Shown: positions 8,150 through 16,408 of the stretch, piece after piece
Position numbering within the stretch: position 1 is the stretch's first letter
How the letters are laid out: every line of letters begins with the position of its first letter
Assembly (NCBI GenBank): GCA_018239715.1
Contig: JAFEGW010000002.1
Span: 49,144 to 113,143, forward strand
Direction: 5' to 3'
DNA from: Verrucomicrobiota bacterium
GTDB taxonomy: Bacteria; Chlamydiota; Chlamydiia; Chlamydiales; Rhabdochlamydiaceae
DNA length: 64,000 bases
Notes under the pieces: generated by a model
What the model was told of the DNA's origin: nothing
The model's input: the letters and a program-made list of their open reading frames with translations, nothing else
Database searches by the model: none
Position numbers and translations under genes: made by a program

Positions 8150-9098
8150 ATATACTTCTCAAAGTCGTTTTCGCAATATTTTGCAAAGCTTCGCGGGTGA
8201 AAAAGGCTTGATGGGAAGTGACCAAGACATTGGGGAATGTTAAAAGGCGGGCCAGAAGATCGTCGCTGATAAAAGAGTGGGAAAAGTCTTCATAAAAATA
8301 ACCGCTTTCTTCTTCATAGACATCCAATCCTGCTGCGCCAATTTTCTGATTTTTTAAATTTTCAAGAAGGTCGGAGGTATCGATGAGTCCTCCCCGGCCC
8401 GTATTGATCAACATAACCCCCTTTTTCATTTTAGCGAGAGCCGTGTTGTTAATCATATGGTGATTCTGGGGCGTCAGAGGGCAGTGAAGCGAGATAATGT
8501 CGCTCTTTTCAAAAAGAGCGTCTAAATCGGCATACTCAGCTCCGGCCTCTTTCACAAGCGCAGGATCAATGTCATAGCTGAGGACCCGCATCCCCAATCC
8601 TTTCAAGATTTGAATAACGATTCTGCCTATATGTCCAGCCCCGATAATACCGGCTGTCTTGCCGTGCATATCGAACCCTAGAAGCCCTGCAATGCTGAAA
8701 TTATTATCTCGCGTCCGATGGTAGGCTAGATGAAGCTTTCTATTGAGGGTCATCATCATGCCAACGGCATGCTCGGCAACAGCATAAGGAGAGTAATCCG
8801 GAACCCTGACAACTGAGATTTTATCCTGCGCTGCGGGGAGATCGACGTTGTTATAGCCCGCGCACCGAAGAGCAATTAATTTTATCCCCAACCGGTGCAA
8901 GATCTCTATCAGGGGGGCGTCTATTTGATCATTCACGAAGACGCAGACAACCGAGAAGCCTTGGGCTAAAATAGCCGTGTCTTTCGTCAAATGCGAATCA
9001 AAATACTTGATCTCAAAATTATATTCTCGATTAGCAGCTTGAAAGAACTCTTTATCATATCTCTTGGTATCGAAGAACGCGATTTTAAACGGAGTCAT
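8100..9098 (-). CDS. ldhA: D-lactate dehydrogenase-like 2-hydroxyacid dehydrogenase
   Basis: This cytoplasmic enzyme is expected to interconvert pyruvate and D-lactate with NADH. The chosen ATG at 9098 gives 332 residues beginning MTPFKIAFFDTKRYDKEF, which matches the start of the LdhA family; the frame extends 29 codons further upstream but that part looks non-homologous. The NAD-binding motif is GIIGAGHIGRIVIQ, the substrate-binding arginine lies in LINTGRGGLID, and the catalytic histidine is in LVTSHQAFFT. It is first in a three-gene set with an MFS transporter and an MDR oxidoreductase, which suggests a fermentative or redox role. The subfamily (lactate versus another 2-hydroxyacid) is inferred. 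Confidence 0.85.
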   Translation of the reverse strand: MTPFKIAFFDTKRYDKEFFQAANREYNFEIKYFDSHLTKDTAILAQGFSVVCVFVNDQIDAPLIEILHRLGIKLIALRCAGYNNVDLPAAQDKISVVRVPDYSPYAVAEHAVGMMMTLNRKLHLAYHRTRDNNFSIAGLLGFDMHGKTAGIIGAGHIGRIVIQILKGLGMRVLSYDIDPALVKEAGAEYADLDALFEKSDIISLHCPLTPQNHHMINNTALAKMKKGVMLINTGRGGLIDTSDLLENLKNQKIGAAGLDVYEEESGYFYEDFSHSFISDDLLARLLTFPNVLVTSHQAFFTREALQNIAKTTLRSIFDFSQDKPLQNEVKSV

Positions 9099-9312
9099 AA
9101 AAAGCACTCTATCAAAAAACAATTTAACGAGGTAGTTGCAAGTCGACATTAGAAGCTTGCATCTCCATGAGAAACTATTCGTCAAGAAAGTGATTTAGAT
9201 GGCCTTTCGATTAAAATATGACGCTTGTAATTTGAATTGAAAATCATCCAAAATATGGCAAGAATCGAATAACTAAAAGAGACGCTTAAGATCTATGAAA
9301 TAGAGGTCAACT

Positions 9313-11529
9313 ATGTTAGCTGTTAGATGCAGACCTGGGTTTGCAAGTTCTTCTTGTCCTATGAGAGCGGGGCAACAAGTTCGAAAATTTCAAGCACCTA
9401 GCCGTCCTTCTTTTGATCTAGCCCATTTTCGTGCGGTCATTCAAGGTCCTTGGCAAAAGCCACCTCCCTATTTTCCTCCTGCTATCGCTCTTTGCCCCCG
9501 GCGAAGTTTTAGCGAGGCTATTAGCGACTCGAATAACCTGGTCCGACTGGAAGAACTATTTCAAAGAAAAGCTCCAAAATCTCCTCAACAGCCTCCCATT
9601 TTAGATCCTCAGTTTCGACAAAAAGCTAGTGAGTTAGTCAAGGCAGGCACGCCACTGACAGATCTTTCTCCCGAAGAAAAAAGAGCTGCTGGGGCGTTTG
9701 TCTCTTATGACGAAGATTTTCAAGACAAAGTGAATGAATTGCTAGCAAGAAAAAAACCGATCGAAAAACTTACCGGTGAAGAACGAAGAGTTTTAGAATT
9801 CTATGTCAATTTCGATGAAGAGTTTAGAAAAATTGCTCAAAAAGTTTTGTGGAACGACTATCCAGCTTCTGAAGTCGATGCCATCCGCGCTCTCTATGTC
9901 AATTTTGATCGGAAATTTAATGAAAAAATCCTTAGCCTTGCTTCCTTGCATTTCTCAAGAGAAGATGAAAAGCAAGCCGTATTTCTATATGTCAATTATC
10001 ACTACTGCTTTCGAAATAAAGCTCGAAATTGGATCTTTGGAGCTCAAGATATCGACAAGCTAAGCCTCCAAGAGAGAAATGAATTAGAAATTTATATCGA
10101 CTTGAATAAAGAATTCGAAGAGCGGGCACGAGAACTGATTACAGGGTTCCGAACCCACGAATCCTTATCCGAACTAGAAAAAAGGATTATTAAACTTTAC
10201 GTCAATTTCAATTCTGACTTTAGAAAAAAAATAGATGGGTGGTCTGACAACCCGCCTAGGTATCAAGTAGGGGGCTATGAAAAACGATTTTATAATTATG
10301 GTCTTCTTTTCAATCCCACGTTTCGAGAAAAAACACTTCAACTTATGTGGGGAAGGCGAAGATTTAGTGACCTTCTTCCTTCTGAAAGAAACTTAGTCTT
10401 CTGGTATGTCAATTGCGCGGAGGGATTCGATAAAGCCCAAGAAAATACTCATTCTTTTATGGATCATTATCATTCGCGTCATCTCCATGGAAAAAAGGAA
10501 TCTCTGCGCACGAAACAAAACTACACTCTTTGCCGTATTGATTTTTTGCAGAAAGTCCAGAGAGTCGTTTTAGGAGAAAAAAAGATTGACGAGTTCACAC
10601 CCGAGGAAAAAGAGACTGCAAAGCTCTATGTGCATTATAGTGATGAATTTCAAAAAACAGTCCGTGGCCTATTAACTAAACCTTTCGAACATCTCAGTTT
10701 AACAGAGAAAAGAATTTTTACTCTTTACTTTACATTTGATGATGAGTTTCGGGGAAGAATGCACCACCTTGCTTGGTCCACAAAAGATTTAAGAGACTTT
10801 ACACCCGAAGAAATTCAGCTCATCAAACTCTATGTGAACACGGAATCCTTTCAAAAACAGGCTGCTGAACTCATCTCAAGCAAACAAGAACCCGCTGATT
10901 ATTCTCTGAAAGAGGAAAGAATAGCTCAACTTTATGTCAACTTTGATACAAATTTCCAAACGGAAGCTCAAAAACTCGTCGAAGCTCAACATAAAAAAGG
11001 AGGTTTTTACGATCTTGATGCAAAACTTCGATACCCTAAGACGATTTTCTCGCTAGGATCGCCTTTAACTTTATTCGGTATTTCTCCAAAAGAGGATCAG
11101 ATCGGTGAAATGAACCCTTTTCCTACAGGGATTTCGCGATTGAATACCACTTCTGAGCCTCCGCCGATATTGGAAGATTTCACTTCTGAAGAAGCTATTA
11201 CCGTCAAACTTTATGTACTTTTTCACTTGAAGTGCCGCCATACGCTCCAGGAACTCATCCATAAGAAGATGCAGCAAACCGCAGAGTCTAAGCGAATCTT
11301 TCATCTAGCCATGTGGTATGACACTGAATGGAGGGATAAAATTTTTCCCCTCATCTGGAACTCTCAAGAAGTTGAAAAGATGATTAAACGCTCCTCTCCT
11401 GATTATTACTGGAGCCGCGAAGGCCTCCTGGATCAAGTACGCAGTAAAAAAATGCATTTTTCCCAAAGTGACTGGAACTATTATTTTTTAGGACATTCTT
11501 ATTATAACGTCCCTATCAAACCAGGCTGA
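9313..11529 (+). CDS. Repeat protein of unknown function (LYVNFDxxF repeats)
   Basis: I do not recognise this 738-residue protein. From about residue 95 to 650 it consists of degenerate units. Each has a charged helix ending in a segment like LTGEERRVLEF, then a YVNFDEEF core, then FRKIAQKVL-type helix. Core positions, by start residue, are about 127, 163, 194, 225, 260, 295, 364, 438, 471, 506, 540 and 633, with dominant spacing 31-36. This suggests an alpha-solenoid scaffold, not unlike TPR or Sel1 in scale but with a different consensus. The first 90 residues are Pro/Arg/Ser-rich without a Sec signal and could hold a type III secretion signal (inference). RBS AGAGGT precedes the ATG. It stands alone, convergent with the phosphatase gene. 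Confidence 0.8.
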   Translation: MLAVRCRPGFASSSCPMRAGQQVRKFQAPSRPSFDLAHFRAVIQGPWQKPPPYFPPAIALCPRRSFSEAISDSNNLVRLEELFQRKAPKSPQQPPILDPQFRQKASELVKAGTPLTDLSPEEKRAAGAFVSYDEDFQDKVNELLARKKPIEKLTGEERRVLEFYVNFDEEFRKIAQKVLWNDYPASEVDAIRALYVNFDRKFNEKILSLASLHFSREDEKQAVFLYVNYHYCFRNKARNWIFGAQDIDKLSLQERNELEIYIDLNKEFEERARELITGFRTHESLSELEKRIIKLYVNFNSDFRKKIDGWSDNPPRYQVGGYEKRFYNYGLLFNPTFREKTLQLMWGRRRFSDLLPSERNLVFWYVNCAEGFDKAQENTHSFMDHYHSRHLHGKKESLRTKQNYTLCRIDFLQKVQRVVLGEKKIDEFTPEEKETAKLYVHYSDEFQKTVRGLLTKPFEHLSLTEKRIFTLYFTFDDEFRGRMHHLAWSTKDLRDFTPEEIQLIKLYVNTESFQKQAAELISSKQEPADYSLKEERIAQLYVNFDTNFQTEAQKLVEAQHKKGGFYDLDAKLRYPKTIFSLGSPLTLFGISPKEDQIGEMNPFPTGISRLNTTSEPPPILEDFTSEEAITVKLYVLFHLKCRHTLQELIHKKMQQTAESKRIFHLAMWYDTEWRDKIFPLIWNSQEVEKMIKRSSPDYYWSREGLLDQVRSKKMHFSQSDWNYYFLGHSYYNVPIKPG
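9691..11235 (+). repeat. Protein-level repeat array (about 12 degenerate units) inside the preceding gene
   Basis: Successive codons for (L/F)Y(V/F)NF(D/N)xxF recur at about 9691, 9799, 9892, 9985, 10090, 10195, 10402, 10624, 10723, 10828, 10930 and 11209. DNA identity between units is low, so these are old diverged repeats, not recent tandem duplications. Confidence 0.75.
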
Positions 11530-11542
11530 AGATTTGGAAAGG

Positions 11543-12016
11543 TCATTGATAAGCGCTTAAGAGTTTCGAAAAGATTTCTCGAGCGATTTCTTCCGACATG
11601 TCCAGGATCTTTTCAAATCCCTCATCCCCGTTAAAATACGGGTCGCCCATGTCTTGGTCTTTGTAAAGAGCGCTGAATTCGCTCGCTAAATGAACTTTGG
11701 CTTTTTCCTCATCGGTGTGCGCCATCTCCTGGAGTTTTTTCAAAGACTCGTGATTGACAGCAAGGATATAGTTAAAGACTTTAAAATAAGCCTGCTCGAA
11801 GAGCTTGGCCTTATGATCGATATGCACTCCCCTTTTATGAGCAGCGGCGACAATGCGGGGATCGGCAGGAGCGCCTAAAAAGCTAGGAGTGAGAGCGCAG
11901 CTGTCGACGAAGACTTTGTCTTTCAACCCTTTTTCATTGACTAGCTTCTGCAGATAAGCAGCTAGAGCGGGAGATCTGCAAATGTTGCCTGCACAGACAA
12001 AAAGAAAAGAAATCAT
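11543..12016 (-). CDS. Low-molecular-weight protein tyrosine phosphatase
   Basis: This 157-residue cytoplasmic phosphatase has the catalytic P-loop C8-X5-R14-S (CAGNICRS) next to the N-terminus and the general-acid motif DPYF (GDPYFNGDEGF) near the C-terminus, as in LMW-PTPs and arsenate-reductase relatives. The ATG at 12016 was preferred over an in-frame ATG 21 bases upstream because it overlaps the kinase stop in an ATGA and starts directly with ISFLFVCAGN. It is the last gene of the RodZ-like/DUF255/kinase operon. Pairing with a kinase-type protein suggests a phosphorylation switch, but its targets (bacterial or host) are unknown. Confidence 0.92.
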   Translation of the reverse strand: MISFLFVCAGNICRSPALAAYLQKLVNEKGLKDKVFVDSCALTPSFLGAPADPRIVAAAHKRGVHIDHKAKLFEQAYFKVFNYILAVNHESLKKLQEMAHTDEEKAKVHLASEFSALYKDQDMGDPYFNGDEGFEKILDMSEEIAREIFSKLLSAYQ

Positions 12017-13758
12017 GATGTTGCATCCGTTGCGCAACGGAACCCATAGGTTCCGTTCATGGTTCCAGGATTATTGCGATGGCGATGGGAGCAGCGAAGA
12101 TCTTCTTTTAAGCTTTTCCAGCATCCGCCGCGGAGCACCCTGTAAACTCCTTGGAGAGGCCCTTTGGGGTTATGGGGCTCTTGCATCGAGAGGTTATAAT
12201 AGTGGTAGTCATACCAATCTTGGCACCACTCATAGACATTTCCCGCCATGTCATAAAGGCCGTACTCATTGGGAGGATAACTCATGACCGGCGTGGTATC
12301 GGAGCTGAAAAAGTTAGCGTGGGTACGGTCGATGTCTTTTCCTGTGGGATAGATACATTCTTCCAGACTTCCGCAGGCGGCGATTTCCCATTCAGCTTCT
12401 GTCGGGAGCCGTTTGCCCACCCATTTAGCGTAGGCGACTGCCCCATAATAGGTCACACCGACAACCGGATGCTTGCTATAGCCGGACTCGATCGATAGCT
12501 TCCCACTGAGCCGTTTAATACGGGATTCTCGGAGTCGGATAATGTCGTTGTTATTGTGATCTTTCTCTCCGCCCATGGCTTCTAAAAACTGAACAAATTG
12601 TTCGTTAGTGACAGGATGGGTGTCGATGGCATAGGCGCTTAAAGTGATCTGATGCCGAGGCATTTCATCGCGGCCCCCTTTGTTGCTGCCCCGCTCAAAT
12701 GCTCCTCCAGGAATGACCACCATCTCGGTGTGAAGAGGATCGATCTGTTTTTTTTCTTCGGGCTCGGGTTGATACCGTGCAACCACGGTCTCTGTTTGAA
12801 AGATCGCCGCAGGATCGGGCTCGTATTCCGGCCTTTTGATTTCTCCGGGCTTGAGCACCGGTTTTAATTCCACTTTCTCAGGTTGGGAGGTCTCTCCAGT
12901 GAGTTCTTTGAGCAGCGTCTTCAGCAAGCCGGGTCTTTTCAAAGGATCCGCGTTTAAGCATGGACGAACGATGGAGTCCCAAGGAAGTTTATATTGGGGA
13001 GAGATCTGCGAGGGAAGCTCAAAGACGCCTTCTGGATATTTGCCTGTCAGTAGAAAATATAAAAGAACGCCAAAAGCATACGTGTCTCCTTTGACTCCTG
13101 AGGCCGCCTTGACGTCCCATTTTTGCTCGGGAGCGAGGCACAGGTAATGATGAAGAAAGGAGAGATTCTGCGGAGGGAGATTTTCGCTCGTCTTGCCGAT
13201 TCGGTCAGCCAGAGCTTTATAGATCCGGTTCATATAGTTCGAAGGGCCCATGACTTTTGAAAGGCCAAAATCAGAAATTTGAACATGGATCCCCTCTTTT
13301 TTCTTGAGCAGGAGAATGTTCGTTGGTTTAAGGCCCTGGTGGGCAAAATCGGAAGACTCCCCTTTTTCATGAGTATAGTCCAAGGCCGAGGCGATCTGAT
13401 GAGAGATCGAAACAATCTCTTCCTCCGAAAGACTTCCTCTCTTTTGATGGCAATAGTCGAAGAGGTTCATAGCCTCCCCTTTTTCATCCACGACAGGATC
13501 TGTGACGAGAAAATAGCGGCCGTCGGCTTCCGAGACATTATGGACTTTGACAATATGAGGATGTTCCAGTGCCGCTAAAACGGCAGCCTCCCGTTCGAAA
13601 CGGTTCACGAAATCGGCGTCTTGGGCCAGTTCAGCATCTAAAATTTTGACAACATAGGATCGTTTTAAAAACCGATGCTGTGCCAGATAGGCCGCTCCCA
13701 GCGCGCCGAATCCCAAGCAGCGAAGCAACGTATAATCTCCTAAATTTATCCCTTCCAT
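12013..13758 (-). CDS. Serine/threonine kinase-like protein with C-terminal SUMF1/FGE-sulfatase domain (chlamydial Pkn1-like)
   Basis: This 581-residue protein is a fusion. Residues 8-280 form a Hanks-type kinase fold: glycine loop GFGALGAAYLA, ATP-binding K38 in YVVKILD, E55/E57 in FEREAA, DFG at 163-165 and APEQ. The catalytic loop reads H140-Q-G-L-K-P-T-N, so the usual HRD aspartate is replaced by Gly; catalysis may be lost or altered. Residues about 347-578 are a formylglycine-generating-enzyme/SUMF1-like domain (VVIPGGAFERGS, RLPTEAEWEIAA, MAGNVYEWCQDWY, RVLRGGCWK). From memory, Pkn1 of Chlamydia (CT145) has the same order. It lies 6 bases after the DUF255 gene and is coupled to the phosphatase. 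Confidence 0.88.
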   Translation of the reverse strand: MEGINLGDYTLLRCLGFGALGAAYLAQHRFLKRSYVVKILDAELAQDADFVNRFEREAAVLAALEHPHIVKVHNVSEADGRYFLVTDPVVDEKGEAMNLFDYCHQKRGSLSEEEIVSISHQIASALDYTHEKGESSDFAHQGLKPTNILLLKKKEGIHVQISDFGLSKVMGPSNYMNRIYKALADRIGKTSENLPPQNLSFLHHYLCLAPEQKWDVKAASGVKGDTYAFGVLLYFLLTGKYPEGVFELPSQISPQYKLPWDSIVRPCLNADPLKRPGLLKTLLKELTGETSQPEKVELKPVLKPGEIKRPEYEPDPAAIFQTETVVARYQPEPEEKKQIDPLHTEMVVIPGGAFERGSNKGGRDEMPRHQITLSAYAIDTHPVTNEQFVQFLEAMGGEKDHNNNDIIRLRESRIKRLSGKLSIESGYSKHPVVGVTYYGAVAYAKWVGKRLPTEAEWEIAACGSLEECIYPTGKDIDRTHANFFSSDTTPVMSYPPNEYGLYDMAGNVYEWCQDWYDYHYYNLSMQEPHNPKGPLQGVYRVLRGGCWKSLKEDLRCSHRHRNNPGTMNGTYGFRCATDATS

Positions 13759-13764
13759 CCTAAC

Positions 13765-15807
13765 CTACAGTTTTTCTATAGATTTGACGATTTCATCTAA
13801 TTTGGTCAAGGGAGGTTCGCATTTATTCTGCCGGCAGATATAAACCGTCGTCTTGTCTTGCAACGCAATTTTATCTTTTTCCAAGGGAAAATCGGGGCCG
13901 GTTTTCCAAAGAGTTGCTAGATAGGGAGAAAAATGAGCCGATAAAGCTGCTTGAATTTTTTCCTTATCAGTCCCTTGCTGATCCGGCACGATCACGACCA
14001 TCGGAGCCGCCTTATCGAGATATCTCAGCAGGTTGATCATGTGGTAAAAGGCGGCGGGGGCGGTCTTGACAATGTAATCTTGGGCGGCCTTGAGTACATC
14101 TTCTGCCTGCTGAAGATAGGTTTCTTGAAGGGTGATTTGATAAAGGCGCAATAGATTCTCGGTGTGGATGGCATTACCAGAAGGTTCAGCCCCATCAAAA
14201 AACTCGCATTGCCGTAAAAGGAGCTCGGTCCTTTCATCCGTGAGATAAAAGGCTCCTTCGATCTCTTTGAAATCCCTTTCAAGAATTTTAGTCAAGTTGA
14301 GGGCCCAATCATAATATTTCGTGCCGCGGCCCTCTTCAAATAAGGATAGAAGCCCTTTGATCAAGAAAGCATAATCATCGAGCACTCCGGCAAATTTAGC
14401 CTCGCCCTTGCACCAGCGGTGCAAAAGCCGTCCGTTTTGCCAAAGATTCTTCTCGATAAAGACCGCTGCTTTTTCAGCCGCTTCCGTATATTTAGGCTCT
14501 TGCAAGGCGGCTCCTGCACGGGCGAGTACATCGATAACAAGGCCATTCCAAGAGGTAAGGATTTTTTCATCGCGCAGAGGCCGCTTGCGTGTCTGGCGGC
14601 GCTTAAAGAGCGCCTCGCGACCTTGGGCTAAAAGTTTTTCGACATCATCTTTATTCATTTGCAAAGCCGCGGCAAAATCTGCCACGGGAAGATCGATATG
14701 CAGCACGTTCCTTCCTTCGAAATTCCCGGAGGCTGTAATGTCGTAAAAAGCACAGAAAAGCTCCCCTTTGTCTCCGGGAAAAGCTTCTAGCGCTTCCTCT
14801 AAAGTCCAGGTGTAGTAAAGCCCTTCATGTCCTTCGCTTTCCGCATCTTCTCCGGAAAAAAAGGCGCCTTCGACATGCATAAGATCACGAAGAAGGTAAT
14901 CGAGGATTTCACGGGTAATGCGCTCGTAGCTAGGATTTTTAGTGCACTTCCAAGCCTGGAGATAAGTTTTTGCCAAAATGGCATTATCATAGAGCATTTT
15001 TTCGAAATGGGGAATGGTCCATTCCTCATCGACAGCATAGCGCGAAAATCCTCCGCCCAGGTGGTCGTAAATGCCGCCCCTTTGCATCATATCTAAGGTG
15101 AGCTTCACATAAAAAAGGGCTCGGCTATCGGATTTGAGCAGGGACCAATTTAGAAGAAATTCTATAGGGAAACTTAAGGGAAATTTCGGCTCGCCTCGAA
15201 GCCCGCCATTCATCGGATCCGTGACTTCAAAGAACTGGTCGATGGCATCTTTCAGATTTTGCGGCGAGGGAAGTTCATGCCCCGTCGCGTTGCTCGTGCG
15301 CCCAAAAGCCTCCACCATTTTTTCCGATTGAAGAACAAGCTCTTTTCGATCAGGCCCTTCCCATATCGATTTCACCTCGGCAATAAAATCAGGCATGCCG
15401 ATCATATCCTGCATGGGCCTGGGCGGTATATAGGTCACCGCCAGCAAGGGCTTCAAATCCGGAGCTAAAATCACATTCAAGGGCCATCCGCCGCCGCCTG
15501 ACATCAAAGCCTGCGCAAAATCCATATAAAGGCTATCGACTTCCGGACGTTCCTCCCTATCGACTTTGATACAGACGAAGGCATCATTCAGAAGCTTGCC
15601 GATCTCGGGATTGGAAAAGGATTCACGCTCCATGACATGGCACCAGTGGCAGGTCGAATACCCTATCGAAAGAAAAATAGGCCGGTCGAGCTCTCGAGCT
15701 TTTTGAAAAGCCTCCTCTCCCCAAGGGAACCAATCAACGGGGTTATGAGCATGCTGCTGAAGATAAGGAGATTTTTCGTGGATGAGCCGGTTAGTGAACT
15801 CAGTCAC
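13765..15807 (-). CDS. DUF255 thioredoxin-fold / six-hairpin glycosidase-like protein (YyaL/SPATA20 family)
   Basis: This 680-residue cytoplasmic protein matches the conserved YyaL/SPATA20 layout. The N-terminal thioredoxin-like domain opens [21 protein letters not shown] and carries a C53-H-W-C56 motif in [16 protein letters not shown] long alpha/alpha-toroid domain follows ([32 protein letters not shown]). The GTG at 15807 was chosen because GTGA overlaps the stop of the RodZ-like gene and the conserved region begins a few codons later; the longer reading to 15873 would start deep inside that gene. The biochemical role of the family is not established; a redox or carbohydrate function is speculative. 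Confidence 0.88.
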   Translation of the reverse strand: MTEFTNRLIHEKSPYLQQHAHNPVDWFPWGEEAFQKARELDRPIFLSIGYSTCHWCHVMERESFSNPEIGKLLNDAFVCIKVDREERPEVDSLYMDFAQALMSGGGGWPLNVILAPDLKPLLAVTYIPPRPMQDMIGMPDFIAEVKSIWEGPDRKELVLQSEKMVEAFGRTSNATGHELPSPQNLKDAIDQFFEVTDPMNGGLRGEPKFPLSFPIEFLLNWSLLKSDSRALFYVKLTLDMMQRGGIYDHLGGGFSRYAVDEEWTIPHFEKMLYDNAILAKTYLQAWKCTKNPSYERITREILDYLLRDLMHVEGAFFSGEDAESEGHEGLYYTWTLEEALEAFPGDKGELFCAFYDITASGNFEGRNVLHIDLPVADFAAALQMNKDDVEKLLAQGREALFKRRQTRKRPLRDEKILTSWNGLVIDVLARAGAALQEPKYTEAAEKAAVFIEKNLWQNGRLLHRWCKGEAKFAGVLDDYAFLIKGLLSLFEEGRGTKYYDWALNLTKILERDFKEIEGAFYLTDERTELLLRQCEFFDGAEPSGNAIHTENLLRLYQITLQETYLQQAEDVLKAAQDYIVKTAPAAFYHMINLLRYLDKAAPMVVIVPDQQGTDKEKIQAALSAHFSPYLATLWKTGPDFPLEKDKIALQDKTTVYICRQNKCEPPLTKLDEIVKSIEKL

Positions 15808-16211
15808 AGAATTCCTAAAGCCTTGGCCACATACCACGCGATGACAAGAACTACCGCCGATAGCCCCGCCCACAAGAGATTAGGGAACCACTTGACTCCG
15901 CCGCCTTGGCTTCCACGGACCTCTAAAGTCCCGATGCCATAAGCAAATTCATGCTTCTCTCCCGGCATCCGGAAGGCCATGGGATTGTCCCGCACGAGCT
16001 GGTCGACTTCCATCCCTAGAAAGGAGGCATATTGCTTCAAAAAGCCTTGGGCATAAATCCCTGCAATCAGATGGGTAATGCTCCCATCCTCGATGGCCTC
16101 TAAATAGGAGCTCCGAATCGAGGTTGCATTTTCGACCTCTTTCAAAGAGAGGTTGAGCTCTTTCCTTTTCGATCTTAAAGTTTCTCCGAGACGTTTCAAT
16201 TCTTCTGCCAT
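15804..16211 (-). CDS. Short RodZ-like HTH membrane protein (CT009-like)
   Basis: This 135-residue protein has an N-terminal XRE-type helix-turn-helix ([20 protein letters not shown]...[13 protein letters not shown]), the RodZ-typical stretch [15 protein letters not shown], and one transmembrane helix near 108-130 ([18 protein letters not shown]). There is almost no periplasmic part. Known chlamydial RodZ is likewise truncated and works with MreB in septal peptidoglycan synthesis. It is first in the operon and linked by GTGA to the DUF255 gene. In Chlamydia this gene neighbours rnhC; here three large genes lie between them. Confidence 0.85.
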   Translation of the reverse strand: MAEELKRLGETLRSKRKELNLSLKEVENATSIRSSYLEAIEDGSITHLIAGIYAQGFLKQYASFLGMEVDQLVRDNPMAFRMPGEKHEFAYGIGTLEVRGSQGGGVKWFPNLLWAGLSAVVLVIAWYVAKALGIL

Positions 16212-16408
16212 AATGACCTCTTATAATATTAGATTAAATATACCGTCTTCTTTTTTTAATGCACTTTAAATTTTCTTTTAGAACCTTTCGTCAAAGAAAA
16301 ATATTCAGATATAAGGGCTCAGCATCCGATGTGAGCTCCCATCCGTTCAACTCGTTCATTGACTATAAATATAACTTTTGGCAAAGCCTGAGCTGAAGGG
16401 AGCATAAT

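Noticed and set aside
9691..11235. Repeat array considered as a CRISPR or recent DNA tandem repeat
   Set aside because: Units are conserved at protein level only and lie in a continuous coding frame, with no identical DNA repeats or spacers.
15808..15873. Longer N-terminus for the DUF255 protein
   Set aside because: It would begin inside the RodZ-like gene and lacks family similarity; the GTGA-coupled GTG at 15807 is a better start.
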